NCBI GenBank assembly: GCA_963748105.1
Contig: CAVVHP010000011.1
Span: 62,001 to 126,000, forward strand
Direction of reading: 5' to 3'
Source: JAKAGZ01 sp963748105
GTDB taxonomy: Bacteria; Bacteroidota; Ignavibacteria; Ignavibacteriales; Ignavibacteriaceae
Length of the DNA stretch: 64,000 nt
The notes under the pieces: model-generated
Databases searched by the model: none
Seen by the model: only the letters and a program-made list of their open reading frames with translations
Told to the model about the DNA's origin: nothing
Shown here: in pieces, positions 28,272-38,046 of the stretch
Layout: each line of letters opens with the position of its first letter
Position numbering within the stretch: the first letter of the stretch is position 1
Translations under genes and position numbers: made by a program

Positions 28272-29519
28272 TTGAACGCTTTTGAATGGACAAACGAAAT
28301 AAGGTTTATTGTTGCGCTTGCTCTAGGTTTTTTGATCGGGCTTGAAAGAGAAAGCTCCGGCTCGGTTCATAAATCAGGGGTCTTTGCCGGTGTAAGAACC
28401 TACACAATAATTAGCCTCTTTGGTTTTAGCTGCGGCTGGCTGTATAAAATAGATATCCCGTACCTGCTTCCGGTAGGACTGCTTTCTGTCACTTCTCTCG
28501 TGCTTATCGGCTACCTTGCTAAACTGAAAGAGGGACACTACGGCTGGACAAGCGAAATCGCCGCCGTCCTGACCTACATAATCGGTGCGCTGACAATTCT
28601 TGCCGATGTCTGGGTTCCGCTTGCTCTCGGTATTATTACCACCCTGCTTCTTTCTGAAAAATCCGATCTCGAAAAATACGTTGAGAAACTCGATAAATCA
28701 GAATTTCTTGCTGTATTGAAATTCCTGCTTGTAACTTTAATAATACTGCCCGCATTACCGGATAAAGAATATACAAAGTACCTGCTCAACCCGTATAAAA
28801 TCTGGCTGATAGTTGTGTTTGTTTCAACTCTCGGGTTTGTCGGGTATTTCCTGATTAAAAAATTCGGCGACAGGGTGGGACTATGGTTATCAGGAATCAT
28901 GGGCGGAATAGTTTCGAGTACGGCCGTTACAATTGCGGTGGCGAGAATAGCTGAAAAGGACCCGTCAAAAAACAAAGGTGCGCTTCAGGCGTCATTGCTT
29001 GCAAGCAGCGTGATGTACGTTAGAATTTTATTCCTTGTCTGGCTGATAAACCCATCCTTTGTCGGCGCCCTGTGGTGGAAGCTTTGCGCACTTACACTTG
29101 TTGGTATTGTCCTTTCATTCGGGATAAAGGAAAGACAAAAGGAAAAATCAGACAATGCCGGCTCCACACTTCAAAACCCGTTTGAAATAAGACCGGCCCT
29201 AATGTTTGCCGCCATGTTCGTGATATTGTCGGTGCTGACAGTCATTGTCAAAAATTATTTCGGAGACAGCGGACTGATTTCACTTTCAGCCATAACAGGC
29301 GTAACAGATATTGACCCGTTTATTTTATCCCTGATTAGAGGAACTATTCCTGTCGAAAACATTGTTATCTCTGCAATCATCATCGCAATGATGAGCAACA
29401 CAATTATCAAAGGAATCTATTTTGTCTTTTTCTCAAAACAGGAATCTAAACAGGTATTGTGGAGATACCTTCTCTGGGCGGCAATTCATATCCCCTTCGC
29501 ATTTTTATTTTTTAGCTAG
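28272..29519 (+). CDS. MgtC/SapB-DUF4010-type membrane protein
   Basis: 415 residues from a TTG start; no in-frame ATG fits. An N-terminal MgtC-like part has 'RFIVALALGFLIGLERE' and 'GVRTYTIISLFGF'. A DUF4010-like part has 'GIMGGIVSSTAVTIAVARIA' and eight or more further membrane helices. The MgtC domain is linked to magnesium or acid stress in pathogens, but the role of these long fusions is unknown. Probably co-transcribed with the next permease (26 bases apart). Confidence 0.8.
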   Translation: MNAFEWTNEIRFIVALALGFLIGLERESSGSVHKSGVFAGVRTYTIISLFGFSCGWLYKIDIPYLLPVGLLSVTSLVLIGYLAKLKEGHYGWTSEIAAVLTYIIGALTILADVWVPLALGIITTLLLSEKSDLEKYVEKLDKSEFLAVLKFLLVTLIILPALPDKEYTKYLLNPYKIWLIVVFVSTLGFVGYFLIKKFGDRVGLWLSGIMGGIVSSTAVTIAVARIAEKDPSKNKGALQASLLASSVMYVRILFLVWLINPSFVGALWWKLCALTLVGIVLSFGIKERQKEKSDNAGSTLQNPFEIRPALMFAAMFVILSVLTVIVKNYFGDSGLISLSAITGVTDIDPFILSLIRGTIPVENIVISAIIIAMMSNTIIKGIYFVFFSKQESKQVLWRYLLWAAIHIPFAFLFFS

Positions 29520-29545
29520 AAATACTTGCTCTCCAAATAACCGGA

Positions 29546-31038
29546 GTGACTTTGTTTAAACAATTATTTAAGACCAAGAGTCTCGATGCAATAATGCACG
29601 AGAGCGAAGATCCGAGCAAGCAACTAAAGCGTACGCTCGGCGCGCTCGATGTTACCTTGCTCGGAATAGGCGCAATTGTAGGTGCGGGAATTTTTGCAAC
29701 CATCGGCACTGCCGCAGCCGGAGATCTTGCGAGGCCGGGCGCCGGGCCTGCATTAATGCTTTCTTTTGTTTTGACAGCAGTTGCGTGTGGTTTTGCTGCA
29801 CTTTGTTATGCGGAGTTTGCAGCTATGGTTCCGATTTCAGGTAGCGCTTATACTTATTCCTACGGTACTCTCGGCGAGCTTGTTGCCTGGATAATAGGCT
29901 GGGATTTAATAATTGAATATGCTGTCGGAAATGTTGCGGTGGCAATCAGCTGGGCAAATTATTTTAAAACACTGGTCGCGGGATTTGGAATTCATTATTC
30001 CCAGATTGGATGTCGACCGACTATACAACGGCGGGAAAAATACCGGGCCTTTTTGAAAGCGCGCCTCATATTTTCGGTGTGCCGATAGTTTTTAATCTGC
30101 CCGCGTTTGCAATTGTTGCTCTTATAACTGTTGTTCTTGTTATCGGTGTAAAGGAAAGCGCCCGTATGAACGCCACAATGGTAATTATAAAATTAATAAT
30201 CCTCGGCTTTTTTATTTATGTCGGCGCTCATTATGTAAAACCCGAAAACTGGACTCCCTTTGCGCCTAACGGCTGGTCCGGGATACAGGCCGGTGCAGCG
30301 GTTGTCTTTTTCGCCTATATAGGGTTTGATGCCGTTTCAACGGTCGCCGAGGAAGTTAAAAATCCTAAAAGAGACTTACCGATTGGGATAATCGGGTCAC
30401 TTATAATTTGTACAATCCTTTACATTGCTGTGGCTGCGGTGTTCACCGGAATAATTCCTTACCAGGCACTGGTCCACATGCTTGCAACTCAACAGGCTGA
30501 ACCACTTACACTCGCTTTCCAGTACGCGAATATTCAAAAGAACGCAAACCTCTTTATCGGAATTATTGCTTTTGGTTCGGTGATAGCACACACCGCGGTG
30601 CTTTTGGTTTTTCAACTCGGACAGCCGAGAATATTTTTCTCTATGGCGCGCGACGGCCTTTTGCCTCAAAAATTTGCTGAAGTACATCCTAAATTCAGGA
30701 CTCCGTATTTTGCTACAATACTAACCGGACTTGTTGTTGGTGTTACAGCAATGTTCACAAGTATTGATGAAATGGTTGACCTTACAAATATTGGCACTCT
30801 TTTTGCATTTATACTGGTTTGTATTGGTATAATAATTTTACGAAAAAAAGAACCGGACAGACCAAGATCATTCAGAGTTCCTTTTGTTCCATATATTCCA
30901 TTGATGGGAGTAGCCGCCTGTTTTTATCTAATGATGGGGTTACCCTGGATAACATTTGTCAGATTTGCGGGGTGGTTAATTATCGGGATGTTTGTTTACA
31001 GGAGTTATGGATTTAAACACAGTAAACTGAGAGCCTGA
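29546..31038 (+). CDS. APC-family cationic amino acid permease (frameshift)
   Basis: About 497 residues and twelve membrane helices. 'GIGAIVGAGIFATIGTAAA' is the first-helix substrate motif, followed by 'FAYIGFDAVSTVAEEVKNP' and 'GQPRIFFSMARDGLLPQ'. GTG start after GGA. The frame shifts near 29997-30003, where one lost base would join '...GIHY' to 'FPDWMSTDYTTAGKIPGLF'. The rest is well conserved, so the break is likely an error. It belongs to the cationic amino acid transporter (YfnA-like) branch. Confidence 0.82.
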
Positions 31039-31185
31039 ATATAATTTTTAAGGAGTATTTAAATTTAAGTATATTCTTTTTTTGAAACATTCTAATTTAT
31101 TGAATTTTAAAATTTTTTATACCCTTTGTGATGCTTAGTACTTTTATTTCGGTTGAATTATTAAGATTTGCATTCGTGTTTATAA

Positions 31186-31638
31186 TTATAACACTCGGCC
31201 TTCACTCTTGGCTTTGGCATCCATAAATTGACCGATAATTAACCCAATTAACATTCCGATACTCAAACCCAAAGTTATACCCAAAGACCGCTCAAAACTC
31301 GACAAAAACACAATTCCAAAAAGAATTCCAAAAGACGATCCTAAGCCTATACCAAGCTGGGTGTAATAACCTTTTGAAGTTAAAGAAAAAGTATCCTTTA
31401 AAAAATTTTCAAATTTACTTAGTGCTTTCTTAAAGAATTTTTTTCTGTTCTCAGGATTCGAGTTTAAACTTAGACTATCAAGTTCCGCTTCTATGGATTC
31501 CATTTCGTCTTTTGTGAACTTTCTAGTCTTCAATTCAGATAGAACATAGATAAATTTCTCATAAACCTTAATTTCAGATTTTTTAGTTGTCTCGGTTGTT
31601 AAACTTTCAAAAAAGTTATAAGCTTCTTGTAGTATCAA
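31186..31638 (-). CDS. Small protein with glycine-zipper membrane segments, unknown
   Basis: 150 residues, not recognised. The N-terminal 100 residues are charged and helical. The rest holds two closely spaced glycine-rich membrane segments ('LGIGLGSSFGILFGIVF', 'LGITLGLSIGMLIGLIIG'), a glycine-zipper pattern that often packs as a hairpin. Monocistronic. Confidence 0.6.
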   Translation of the reverse strand: MILQEAYNFFESLTTETTKKSEIKVYEKFIYVLSELKTRKFTKDEMESIEAELDSLSLNSNPENRKKFFKKALSKFENFLKDTFSLTSKGYYTQLGIGLGSSFGILFGIVFLSSFERSLGITLGLSIGMLIGLIIGQFMDAKAKSEGRVL

Positions 31639-31892
31639 TTTGTAGGCTCCTTATAGTATTATAATGGTGGTAAACGTTTTCCTGATTAGTGGCTCAAAGA
31701 AATAATTATCACAAGTAAAACTTATTTTTTAAATAAAATTTGAAAGATATTATAAATAAAGGCTTAAGATAGGTATTTAATTGTTTAAACTTTATCGTTT
31801 TTAATAGTAAGTGGTGAAAATTGGAAATTGTTACATCAAATGAAATATTTGTAAAAAGAATACGCTGTTAACTGATGTTAATTTGTGATTTT

Positions 31893-32324
31893 TCAAAGCC
31901 AGGTTCCCTTTTTATACTTGATGTATTTTTCCCCATATTTTTGTTCTAATTTCTTCTGTTCCACAGAGGCTCTTATAAGTTGAAGGGGTATTAAGATTAA
32001 TGTGACTAAAATTATGAAGGTATGTTTGCTAAATATGCTTAGTCCAATGAATGATAAAATTGCCCCCAGATATATTGGATGGCTAATTTTTGAATATATC
32101 CCTGATGTAATCAATGTCTTTGGTTCGGAAAAACCGTGAAAATTTTTACCAAGGTAAAACAGACCTGAATACCATAATGCTAAGCCACTAATAAGGATGA
32201 ATAAACTCAAATATAGTGTTTCAGACTGTACCCAATACCGTGTAAACAAATATATGGAGAAAATTGTAAATGGAATAACGTCAAGAAATCTGGTACTAAA
32301 TATTTTTCTAATAACTTTGTTCAC
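31893..32324 (-). CDS. ICMT/PEMT-type membrane methyltransferase
   Basis: 143 residues with four to five membrane helices. The signature is 'LITSGIYSKISHPIYLGAIL', ending 'EQKYGEKYIKYKKGTWL', as in isoprenylcysteine/phospholipid methyltransferases that bind SAM at the membrane. Substrate cannot be told; bacterial members often have lipid or small-molecule substrates. Confidence 0.8.
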   Translation of the reverse strand: MNKVIRKIFSTRFLDVIPFTIFSIYLFTRYWVQSETLYLSLFILISGLALWYSGLFYLGKNFHGFSEPKTLITSGIYSKISHPIYLGAILSFIGLSIFSKHTFIILVTLILIPLQLIRASVEQKKLEQKYGEKYIKYKKGTWL

Positions 32325-32842
32325 ACTAATAATTTATTTTTTTAGATTTTATTACAAATTAATTTCGGCTAGCTCTTTATTTCCCACAATAATACAATTT
32401 AAATATCAAAGTTGCATTTTATTACGGGTAGTTTACATATAAAAGGGGTATTCCGATGGGAACAAAGAAAATAAATTTATTTCGGGAAGTCCGTTTCTTT
32501 AAGGAATTATGCGCCTCAAAAAAATTCATTTCTTTGAAGTATTTTCCATTCTAAAATTTCCCTGAGGTTTATATAACGGATCAAAACAAACTTAAGCGAG
32601 GGCTAGGTTTAAAGGAAACCGCCGCGCTCAATATGATTGATCTGGTCGGCATTGGGCCGTTCATTGTTATCCAGGAAATGAACGGGCCGCAGTTATGTTT
32701 TTTCCCGGGGGATTCATGAACCTAAAAGCCTGGGAAGACTTTAATTACTACCGCAATTAGCTGTATCCATTTTTTGACTTGCAAGAATTCGGAGATTTTG
32801 GAGAACCCGCATTGTGTCGAAGACATATCAGAGTCACTAAAA
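32325..32842. other. Intergenic region containing a permease fragment
   Basis: 518 bases. Apart from the APC permease remnant at 32576-32719, nothing is recognised. Two short ORFs (starting at 32456 and 32716) have no family resemblance. Confidence 0.5.
32576..32719 (+). pseudogene. N-terminal remnant of an APC-type amino acid permease
   Basis: Reads 'LKRGLGLKETAALNMIDLVG' then 'IGPFIVI', the typical first helix of another amino acid permease subfamily. It jumps to 'MNGPQ' and then terminates at 32717-32719, with no start codon and no later helices. Different from the permease at 29546, so not a local duplication. Confidence 0.6.
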
Positions 32843-33787
32843 TTAATCTTTCAATATTTTTTCTTTAATTTTATCAATTATTTTTGCACTTACCCACATA
32901 ACGTCCTCGTTACCCGGGGCAACCCAGCGTGTAAAGAACAGAAATTTACCGTCAGGCGATACGGAGGGAAACCGCTCACCCCTATTTGTATTAATTGCTT
33001 CACCTAAATTATGTGCTTCCGTCCATGTCCCATCTGACCGTTTGTAACTAATGAAAATATCTTGTTGATTATTTAAACGATTAGAAGAGAATAGGAGGTA
33101 GCTCTCGTCGGGTGCAATAAAAGGTGTCCAATTGAGCACACCCTTCGCAGCATTTATGCTTGCTGGCAGCAATTCAGGTTTTGCATAGTTTCCATTGATG
33201 AGCTCTGAGCGATAAATGCCGAAATTGTTCATTGACTCCAGGCCTTCAGCATGGCCAAAGAAATAAAGTGTACCATTACTTGTAATCGATGGCCCGTATA
33301 GATACTTCAGTTCAGGGAAACGAGCGATAAGATTCAAACTTTTGGGTTCACTCCAATTTTCACCTTGTTTTTCTATAAAGTAAAGGCCTTTTTTTTCCTC
33401 AGTCTCGGCGGAAATGAAATAGAGTTTATTGCCATCCGGAGAAAAGGCAGGCATTCCTCCGTATGGAGAGGGTTCCGGTATTGTCCATTGACCTTCTATA
33501 CGTTGCATAGTTTTAAGGAATATTTCTGTATCCTTTCCTTTGTGACGCAGGTTCGATTGCCAGTAAACTTCATTGCCATCGGGAGAAAAGGTTGGGGAAC
33601 CATGCTCAATTGTACTATCAGTAGAGATAACTCCGGGAGCAAAAACCACAGGAACATCACCTGGTGGTGGTTGACCTAAATAGTTTCCCTTTAATACAGA
33701 AAACTCTTTTGTGGTTTGTGCCTGTATTTCTGTCAGGCAAAACCAGAACAGTAGCATTACACTTATCTTTAAGAAATTGTTTTTCAT
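32843..33787 (-). CDS. Secreted PD40 propeller protein
   Basis: 314 residues with a signal peptide ending 'TEIQAQ'. Repeats of the PD40/WD40-like type ('GSPTFSPDGNEVYWQSNL', 'GMPAFSPDGNKLYFISAE', 'RFPSVSPDGKFLFFTRW') form a single propeller. No enzymatic domain. It follows the kelch gene by two bases, so the two are probably co-expressed. Related to TolB-like propellers; specific role unknown. Confidence 0.8.
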   Translation of the reverse strand: MKNNFLKISVMLLFWFCLTEIQAQTTKEFSVLKGNYLGQPPPGDVPVVFAPGVISTDSTIEHGSPTFSPDGNEVYWQSNLRHKGKDTEIFLKTMQRIEGQWTIPEPSPYGGMPAFSPDGNKLYFISAETEEKKGLYFIEKQGENWSEPKSLNLIARFPELKYLYGPSITSNGTLYFFGHAEGLESMNNFGIYRSELINGNYAKPELLPASINAAKGVLNWTPFIAPDESYLLFSSNRLNNQQDIFISYKRSDGTWTEAHNLGEAINTNRGERFPSVSPDGKFLFFTRWVAPGNEDVMWVSAKIIDKIKEKILKD

Positions 33788-33789
33788 CC

Positions 33790-34735
33790 CTATTCCTTGT
33801 TTGTGAAATCTGTTATGGTGCCTTCGTATACATCTGAATAATAAGTCCAGTCCGGTGCGCTTGTTGTACCGCCTATTACATAAATCTTATTGCCCACAGA
33901 GGCATAGCCTGCAAAACAGTTAATCTTTGGCAAAGGAGTTGTCTTTTCCCAGGTATCACTTTCGATATCGTAAATTAAAACTGTTGATACTGATTTACCC
34001 GCTTGCATCCTGTCCACCCAATACAACTATTTTATTATTTACCACAACTGCGCCCGGTTTAAATAATGCAAACGGCATATCGGATTTAGTGGTCCATTCA
34101 TCCGTTTTTGTATTATAGCATTCAACGGTAGCAATTGTTTTCCAAATACTCTTTTCAGAGCCGGCACCTCCAATAACATAAATTAGCGAATCCTTTGTTA
34201 CAATTGCAGGATTGTTTCTTAGAGTTGGTATTGGTGACTTTTCTGACCAGGTATTGGTTTCTGTATCATACACTTCATTCTTTTTTGTGATGTTTTTGAA
34301 TGAGGTTATCCCTCCAATAACATAAATCTTATTATCCACTACACCGCAATCAATATGCTGCCTCGCAGTTGGCATTGAATCGAGATTTTGCCAGGTGTCT
34401 GTTTCAGGGGTGTACTTAAAATTTGTTTTTGTAAATCCCCCACCTATGGCGTATATTTTTCCTGATGCTTCAGCAACCGCGAGATTTCCTTTTGCTGCCG
34501 GCATATTTGCCAGTTTAATCCAGGTATCTGAAGGGATATCATATTTATAAAAATCCGAGGTTATTGATCGGGGAGCATAACTGCTGGGGATATAATATAT
34601 TTTATTATTTAAAACTATAGGTTCTGCACCTGAAGTAGTTTCGGGAAAAGAGGTGAGCTTTTTCCAGGTAATTGTTTGTGCAAAAGTTGAACTTATGGCC
34701 AGGAACAGTACAACTATAATAATTATTTTTTTCAT
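33790..34735 (-). CDS. Secreted kelch-repeat protein (frameshift)
   Basis: About 315 residues with a signal peptide ending 'STFAQT'. Six kelch repeats ('KIYAIGGGFTKTNFKYTPE', 'KIYVIGGITSFKN', 'LIYVIGGAGSEKS', and the last 'KIYVIGGTTSAPD') make one propeller. The frame breaks at 33998-34000; reading the three-base run as two joins 'GGQDASG' to 'KSVSTVLIYD'. First gene of a two-gene unit with the PD40 protein. Confidence 0.8.
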
Positions 34736-35260
34736 TTTAATGCCTTTTAATTACAGATGTATATGCTTTTAATTGTTTGTTTTCAAATAAGTAATTTGGA
34801 CAATTTGTGTTTTCATTCAGTTTTAATTGTATGCCAAACTAAGCCCCTTTTATTGAGTTAACAAAGGGTATACGGATGAAGGGTTAATTAAAAGGATAAG
34901 TAAAAAGATGCGTGAGATACTTAGTATCAACCCCAACAAATTCTCTCTCATAATAGTTGGTGTAAGTGTAATGTTGATTAAAAACCCTACACGTTGCGAT
35001 AAAATAATTTCTTACGCATTGATTGTTGGCATTACAAATTTTTCTGGGCAAAATCACTGCTGGCTTTTTAGGAGGACTGTTTAAACTGTGGTCATAAAAT
35101 GAAAACTCATTGAGCATTAATATTTCTTTATTTAAAAATGGAAAATCTTTGCCCGGTGCGTTTTTATTTTCATTCGCCCATTTGTGTATTATTTACATTT
35201 TACATTATCTTGAGGTATTTTAAATTTCCAATATTAATCCTTTATAATTAAGGCGAATAA
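34736..35260. other. Intergenic region without convincing gene
   Basis: 525 AT-rich bases between the divergent kelch and transposase genes. A 77-codon leftward frame (34884-35117) has no recognisable motif or ribosome site and is not called. No terminal repeat for the transposase was identified. Confidence 0.5.
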
Positions 35261-35695
35261 ATGAAACCAAACGCAAAAACCCGATGCTGGATTCACCTGA
35301 TATGGGGAACGGAACCCGGCAAAAAACATTTTGCTAATTATGATTTGAGAAAGGCAGTTTCAAAATATTTTTCTGAATACGCAGCCTCAAATAATATTGA
35401 AATGGATTGCAATTATGTGAACGCGGATCATATACACATGCTTCTGGATTTACCAGAGAAATTATCGCAGAATGAAATTGCGGAAATGTTCAAGAAAAGC
35501 TCGTCCGATTGGATAGGAATCAGCAGTCTGTTAAGCGAACATTTTAACTGGGAGGACGGCTTCTCTGCGTTTTCGGTCTCGCAATCGAACGTGGAGGCGG
35601 TCAGAAAATATATTCTATCGCAGGATGAACTTCACCGTACAGAAAGTTATGAAGAAGAATTACAGCATTTTTTTGAAGGTTACGGGATTATTTAA
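35261..35695 (+). CDS. IS200-like / REP-associated tyrosine transposase (Y1 HUH family)
   Basis: 144 residues. Starts 'RCWIHLIWGTEPGKKHF', with the metal-binding HUH motif as HIH in 'NADHIHMLLDLPE'. The probable nucleophile Tyr is in 'VRKYILSQDELHR', followed by 'YEEELQHFFEGYGI'. These are single-strand DNA nicking and joining enzymes. It stands alone with no accessory tnpB, so it may be a REP-associated (RAYT) type rather than an autonomous insertion sequence. The many palindromes in the window would be candidate substrates. Confidence 0.85.
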   Translation: MKPNAKTRCWIHLIWGTEPGKKHFANYDLRKAVSKYFSEYAASNNIEMDCNYVNADHIHMLLDLPEKLSQNEIAEMFKKSSSDWIGISSLLSEHFNWEDGFSAFSVSQSNVEAVRKYILSQDELHRTESYEEELQHFFEGYGII

Positions 35696-35717
35696 TTAAC
35701 TTAAACACAGGTAAAAC

Positions 35718-37268
35718 GTGAAATTTAAAAACCGTAATTTCGATTTTCTTTTCAGTGCTACTTCTGTTTTGATTCTGCTTTCCTTATTTAAGTTTCTTTT
35801 TCACTTTGTTATAAACGCGAACGGCGCATACGGATTTTTCCGTGATGAATTCTATTATATAGCCTGTTCAAATCACCTTGCCTGGGGCTATGTTGATCAG
35901 CCTCCTTTATCAATATTACTATTAAAAATATCGAGATCTATTCTTGGTGATTCGCTTGTAGCCATAAGGTTTTTGCCGGCCGTAATAGGAGCATCAACGG
36001 TTTTTTTAACAGGCAAGATTGCAAAAGAACTTGGCGGCGGAATATTTTCCCAGGCAGCCGCCGCTGTTTGCATGATAATCGGACCAATTTACTTATCGTT
36101 TAATAATTATTATTCGATGAACAGTTTTGATGTTTTTTTCTGGGCATTATCATTTTATTTGTTGATAAAGATACTGAATTCAGGAAAAAAGAATCTGTGG
36201 TATTTGCTCGGTTTTGTACTTGGCATGGCCTTGATGAACAAAGTCAGCATTCTCTGGTTTGGTGCCGGTCTTTTCGTTGGTTTGTTGCTTACAAAAAACA
36301 GAAGCCTGTTAAAAACAAAAGAACCCTGGATTGCATTCGGTATCGCGACGTTAATTTTTATTCCTCATATAATCTGGCAAATTGCAAATTCTTTTCCCAC
36401 GCTTGAATTTATGCGTAACGCCATACAGGATAAATATGTTTTACATTCACCGGTTGAATTTTTACACTCGGTAATATTAACAGAAAACCCTATAACGTTT
36501 CCTGTCTGGTTAGCGGGCCTTTATTTCCTTTTATTTAATAAAGAAGGGAAGAGGTATATCATACTGGCTGTGATATTTTTAACAGTTCTTGCAATTTTAT
36601 TATTAAACCCGGCAAGTAAATCAGAATACCTTGCTTCTTCATTCCCGATTTTATTTGCTGCCGGAAATATTGCAGTTGAAAAATTTCTTGAAAAGAAAAA
36701 AATTTTCTGGCCAAAGCCCGTAGTCTTTTTCGTGCTGGCCGCTTTTATATTTATAGCTCCTCTAGCCGTACCCATGCTTCCGGTTAAATCATATATAAAG
36801 TATGCGCGGGCATTGGGTGAAAAACCCTCAACAACGGAAAAGAAAAAATTAAATGAACTGCCGCAGTTTTTTGCAGATATGTTTGGCTGGGAAACAATGA
36901 CGAGTACAGTTGCCAGAGCTTATAACAGCTTATCGCAAGAAGAAAAAGAAAGCTGTGTAATATTTTGCAATAATTATGGCGAAGCGGGGGCAATAAATTT
37001 TTTAGGAAAACAATATAATCTTGCGCCGGCTATATCGGGACACAATAATTACTATCTATGGGGCCCGGTCAGAAAGCAGGCTAATATTGTAATTGTGATC
37101 GGACAGAAAAAAGTGGAACTCGAAAACACTTTTGAGGAAGTAGTTGCTGCCGACACGATAAGAACAAAATATTCAATGCCTTATGAAACTGATCTGCCCA
37201 TCTGGATTTGCAAAAAGCCAAAAGTATCATTAAGTAAAATATGGCCGCAAACAAAACATTATAATTGA
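35718..37268 (+). CDS. GT39/ArnT-like membrane glycosyltransferase
   Basis: 516 residues from a GTG start, about eleven membrane helices and a C-terminal soluble part. The first periplasmic loop has the paired acidic site 'GFFRDEFYYIACS' and 'YVDQPPLS', typical of dolichyl/undecaprenyl-phosphate sugar mannosyltransferases. It would move a sugar from a lipid carrier to protein or lipid on the outer face of the membrane. Acceptor unknown. Its stop is almost at the start of the next gene, so both may be on one message. Confidence 0.85.
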   Translation: MKFKNRNFDFLFSATSVLILLSLFKFLFHFVINANGAYGFFRDEFYYIACSNHLAWGYVDQPPLSILLLKISRSILGDSLVAIRFLPAVIGASTVFLTGKIAKELGGGIFSQAAAAVCMIIGPIYLSFNNYYSMNSFDVFFWALSFYLLIKILNSGKKNLWYLLGFVLGMALMNKVSILWFGAGLFVGLLLTKNRSLLKTKEPWIAFGIATLIFIPHIIWQIANSFPTLEFMRNAIQDKYVLHSPVEFLHSVILTENPITFPVWLAGLYFLLFNKEGKRYIILAVIFLTVLAILLLNPASKSEYLASSFPILFAAGNIAVEKFLEKKKIFWPKPVVFFVLAAFIFIAPLAVPMLPVKSYIKYARALGEKPSTTEKKKLNELPQFFADMFGWETMTSTVARAYNSLSQEEKESCVIFCNNYGEAGAINFLGKQYNLAPAISGHNNYYLWGPVRKQANIVIVIGQKKVELENTFEEVVAADTIRTKYSMPYETDLPIWICKKPKVSLSKIWPQTKHYN

Positions 37269-37270
37269 TT

Positions 37271-37942
37271 ATGAAACCAACTAATAAACCAAGAATAAAA
37301 ATTTGCTGTGTTAATAGTATGGAAGAAGCCCAATTGGCAATATCCATTGGAGCTTCTGCTATTGGTCTGGTTAGTGAAATGCCAAGCGGACCGGGAGTAA
37401 TTACTGAATTTAAGATTAAGGAAATAGCCGAAGCAGTTCCTCCGCCTATAGCAACTTTTTTATTAACAAGTAAAACGGATGCGGATGAAATAATTGCTCA
37501 ACAAAAGAGGTTGGGAACAAATACAATTCAGATTGTCGATGAATTAAAAACAGGAACTCATCAAGAAATTAAAGATGCCCTTCCGGGAATTAATATCGTG
37601 CAGGTTATTCACGTAATTGATGAGGCATCTGTCGGTGCCGCTGTAAGAGTTGCTGAAAACGTTGACGCAATTCTTCTGGATTCCGGAAATCCATACCTTG
37701 AAGTAAAGGAACTCGGCGGAACAGGAAGAAGACACAACTGGGAGGTTAGCAGAAAAATAAGAGAAACGGTTGATATTCCTATCTTCCTGGCCGGGGGCCT
37801 GAACCACTCAAATGTAAGAGAGGCAATTGAAACCGTTTCTCCTTTTGCTCTGGATGTTTGCAGCGGGGTGAGAACAAACGGAAATCTGGATTCTGCTAAG
37901 CTGAAAATGTTTTTTGATGAGGTTAATAAGACCAATTATTGA
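37271..37942 (+). CDS. TrpF-like (phosphoribosylanthranilate isomerase family) TIM barrel, function doubtful
   Basis: 224 residues. The fold is recognisable from 'RIKICCVNSMEEAQLAISIG', 'AILLDSG', 'LGGTGRRHNWEVSRKI', 'IFLAGGLNHSNVREAI' and 'ALDVCSGV'. Catalytic Cys and Asp positions are kept. It departs from true TrpF in having KICC instead of KICG, 'EMPSGPG' in place of the usual 'SPR' loop, and 'QIVD' where TrpF has 'QLHG'. No other trp gene is near; it precedes the pyrimidine-degradation genes. Best treated as a TrpF-like isomerase or lyase of unknown substrate. Confidence 0.75.
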   Translation: MKPTNKPRIKICCVNSMEEAQLAISIGASAIGLVSEMPSGPGVITEFKIKEIAEAVPPPIATFLLTSKTDADEIIAQQKRLGTNTIQIVDELKTGTHQEIKDALPGINIVQVIHVIDEASVGAAVRVAENVDAILLDSGNPYLEVKELGGTGRRHNWEVSRKIRETVDIPIFLAGGLNHSNVREAIETVSPFALDVCSGVRTNGNLDSAKLKMFFDEVNKTNY

Positions 37943-38046
37943 TTATTTCCGCCTTTTCCCTTTGTTTATTAAAATGAAACTTTCTATTTTCCTATTCCTG
38001 TGCCGACAGTAATCGGTTTTCACTATTAAGTAAGCGCGGAGACAAT

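Noticed and set aside
34884..35117. 77-codon leftward frame in the gap before the transposase
   Set aside because: Composition is mixed, no ribosome site, no motif or membrane segment, and no neighbour supports it.
37271..37942. Ordinary tryptophan-biosynthesis trpF
   Set aside because: Three signature loops differ and no other trp gene is adjacent, so the conventional name was not applied as a gene symbol.
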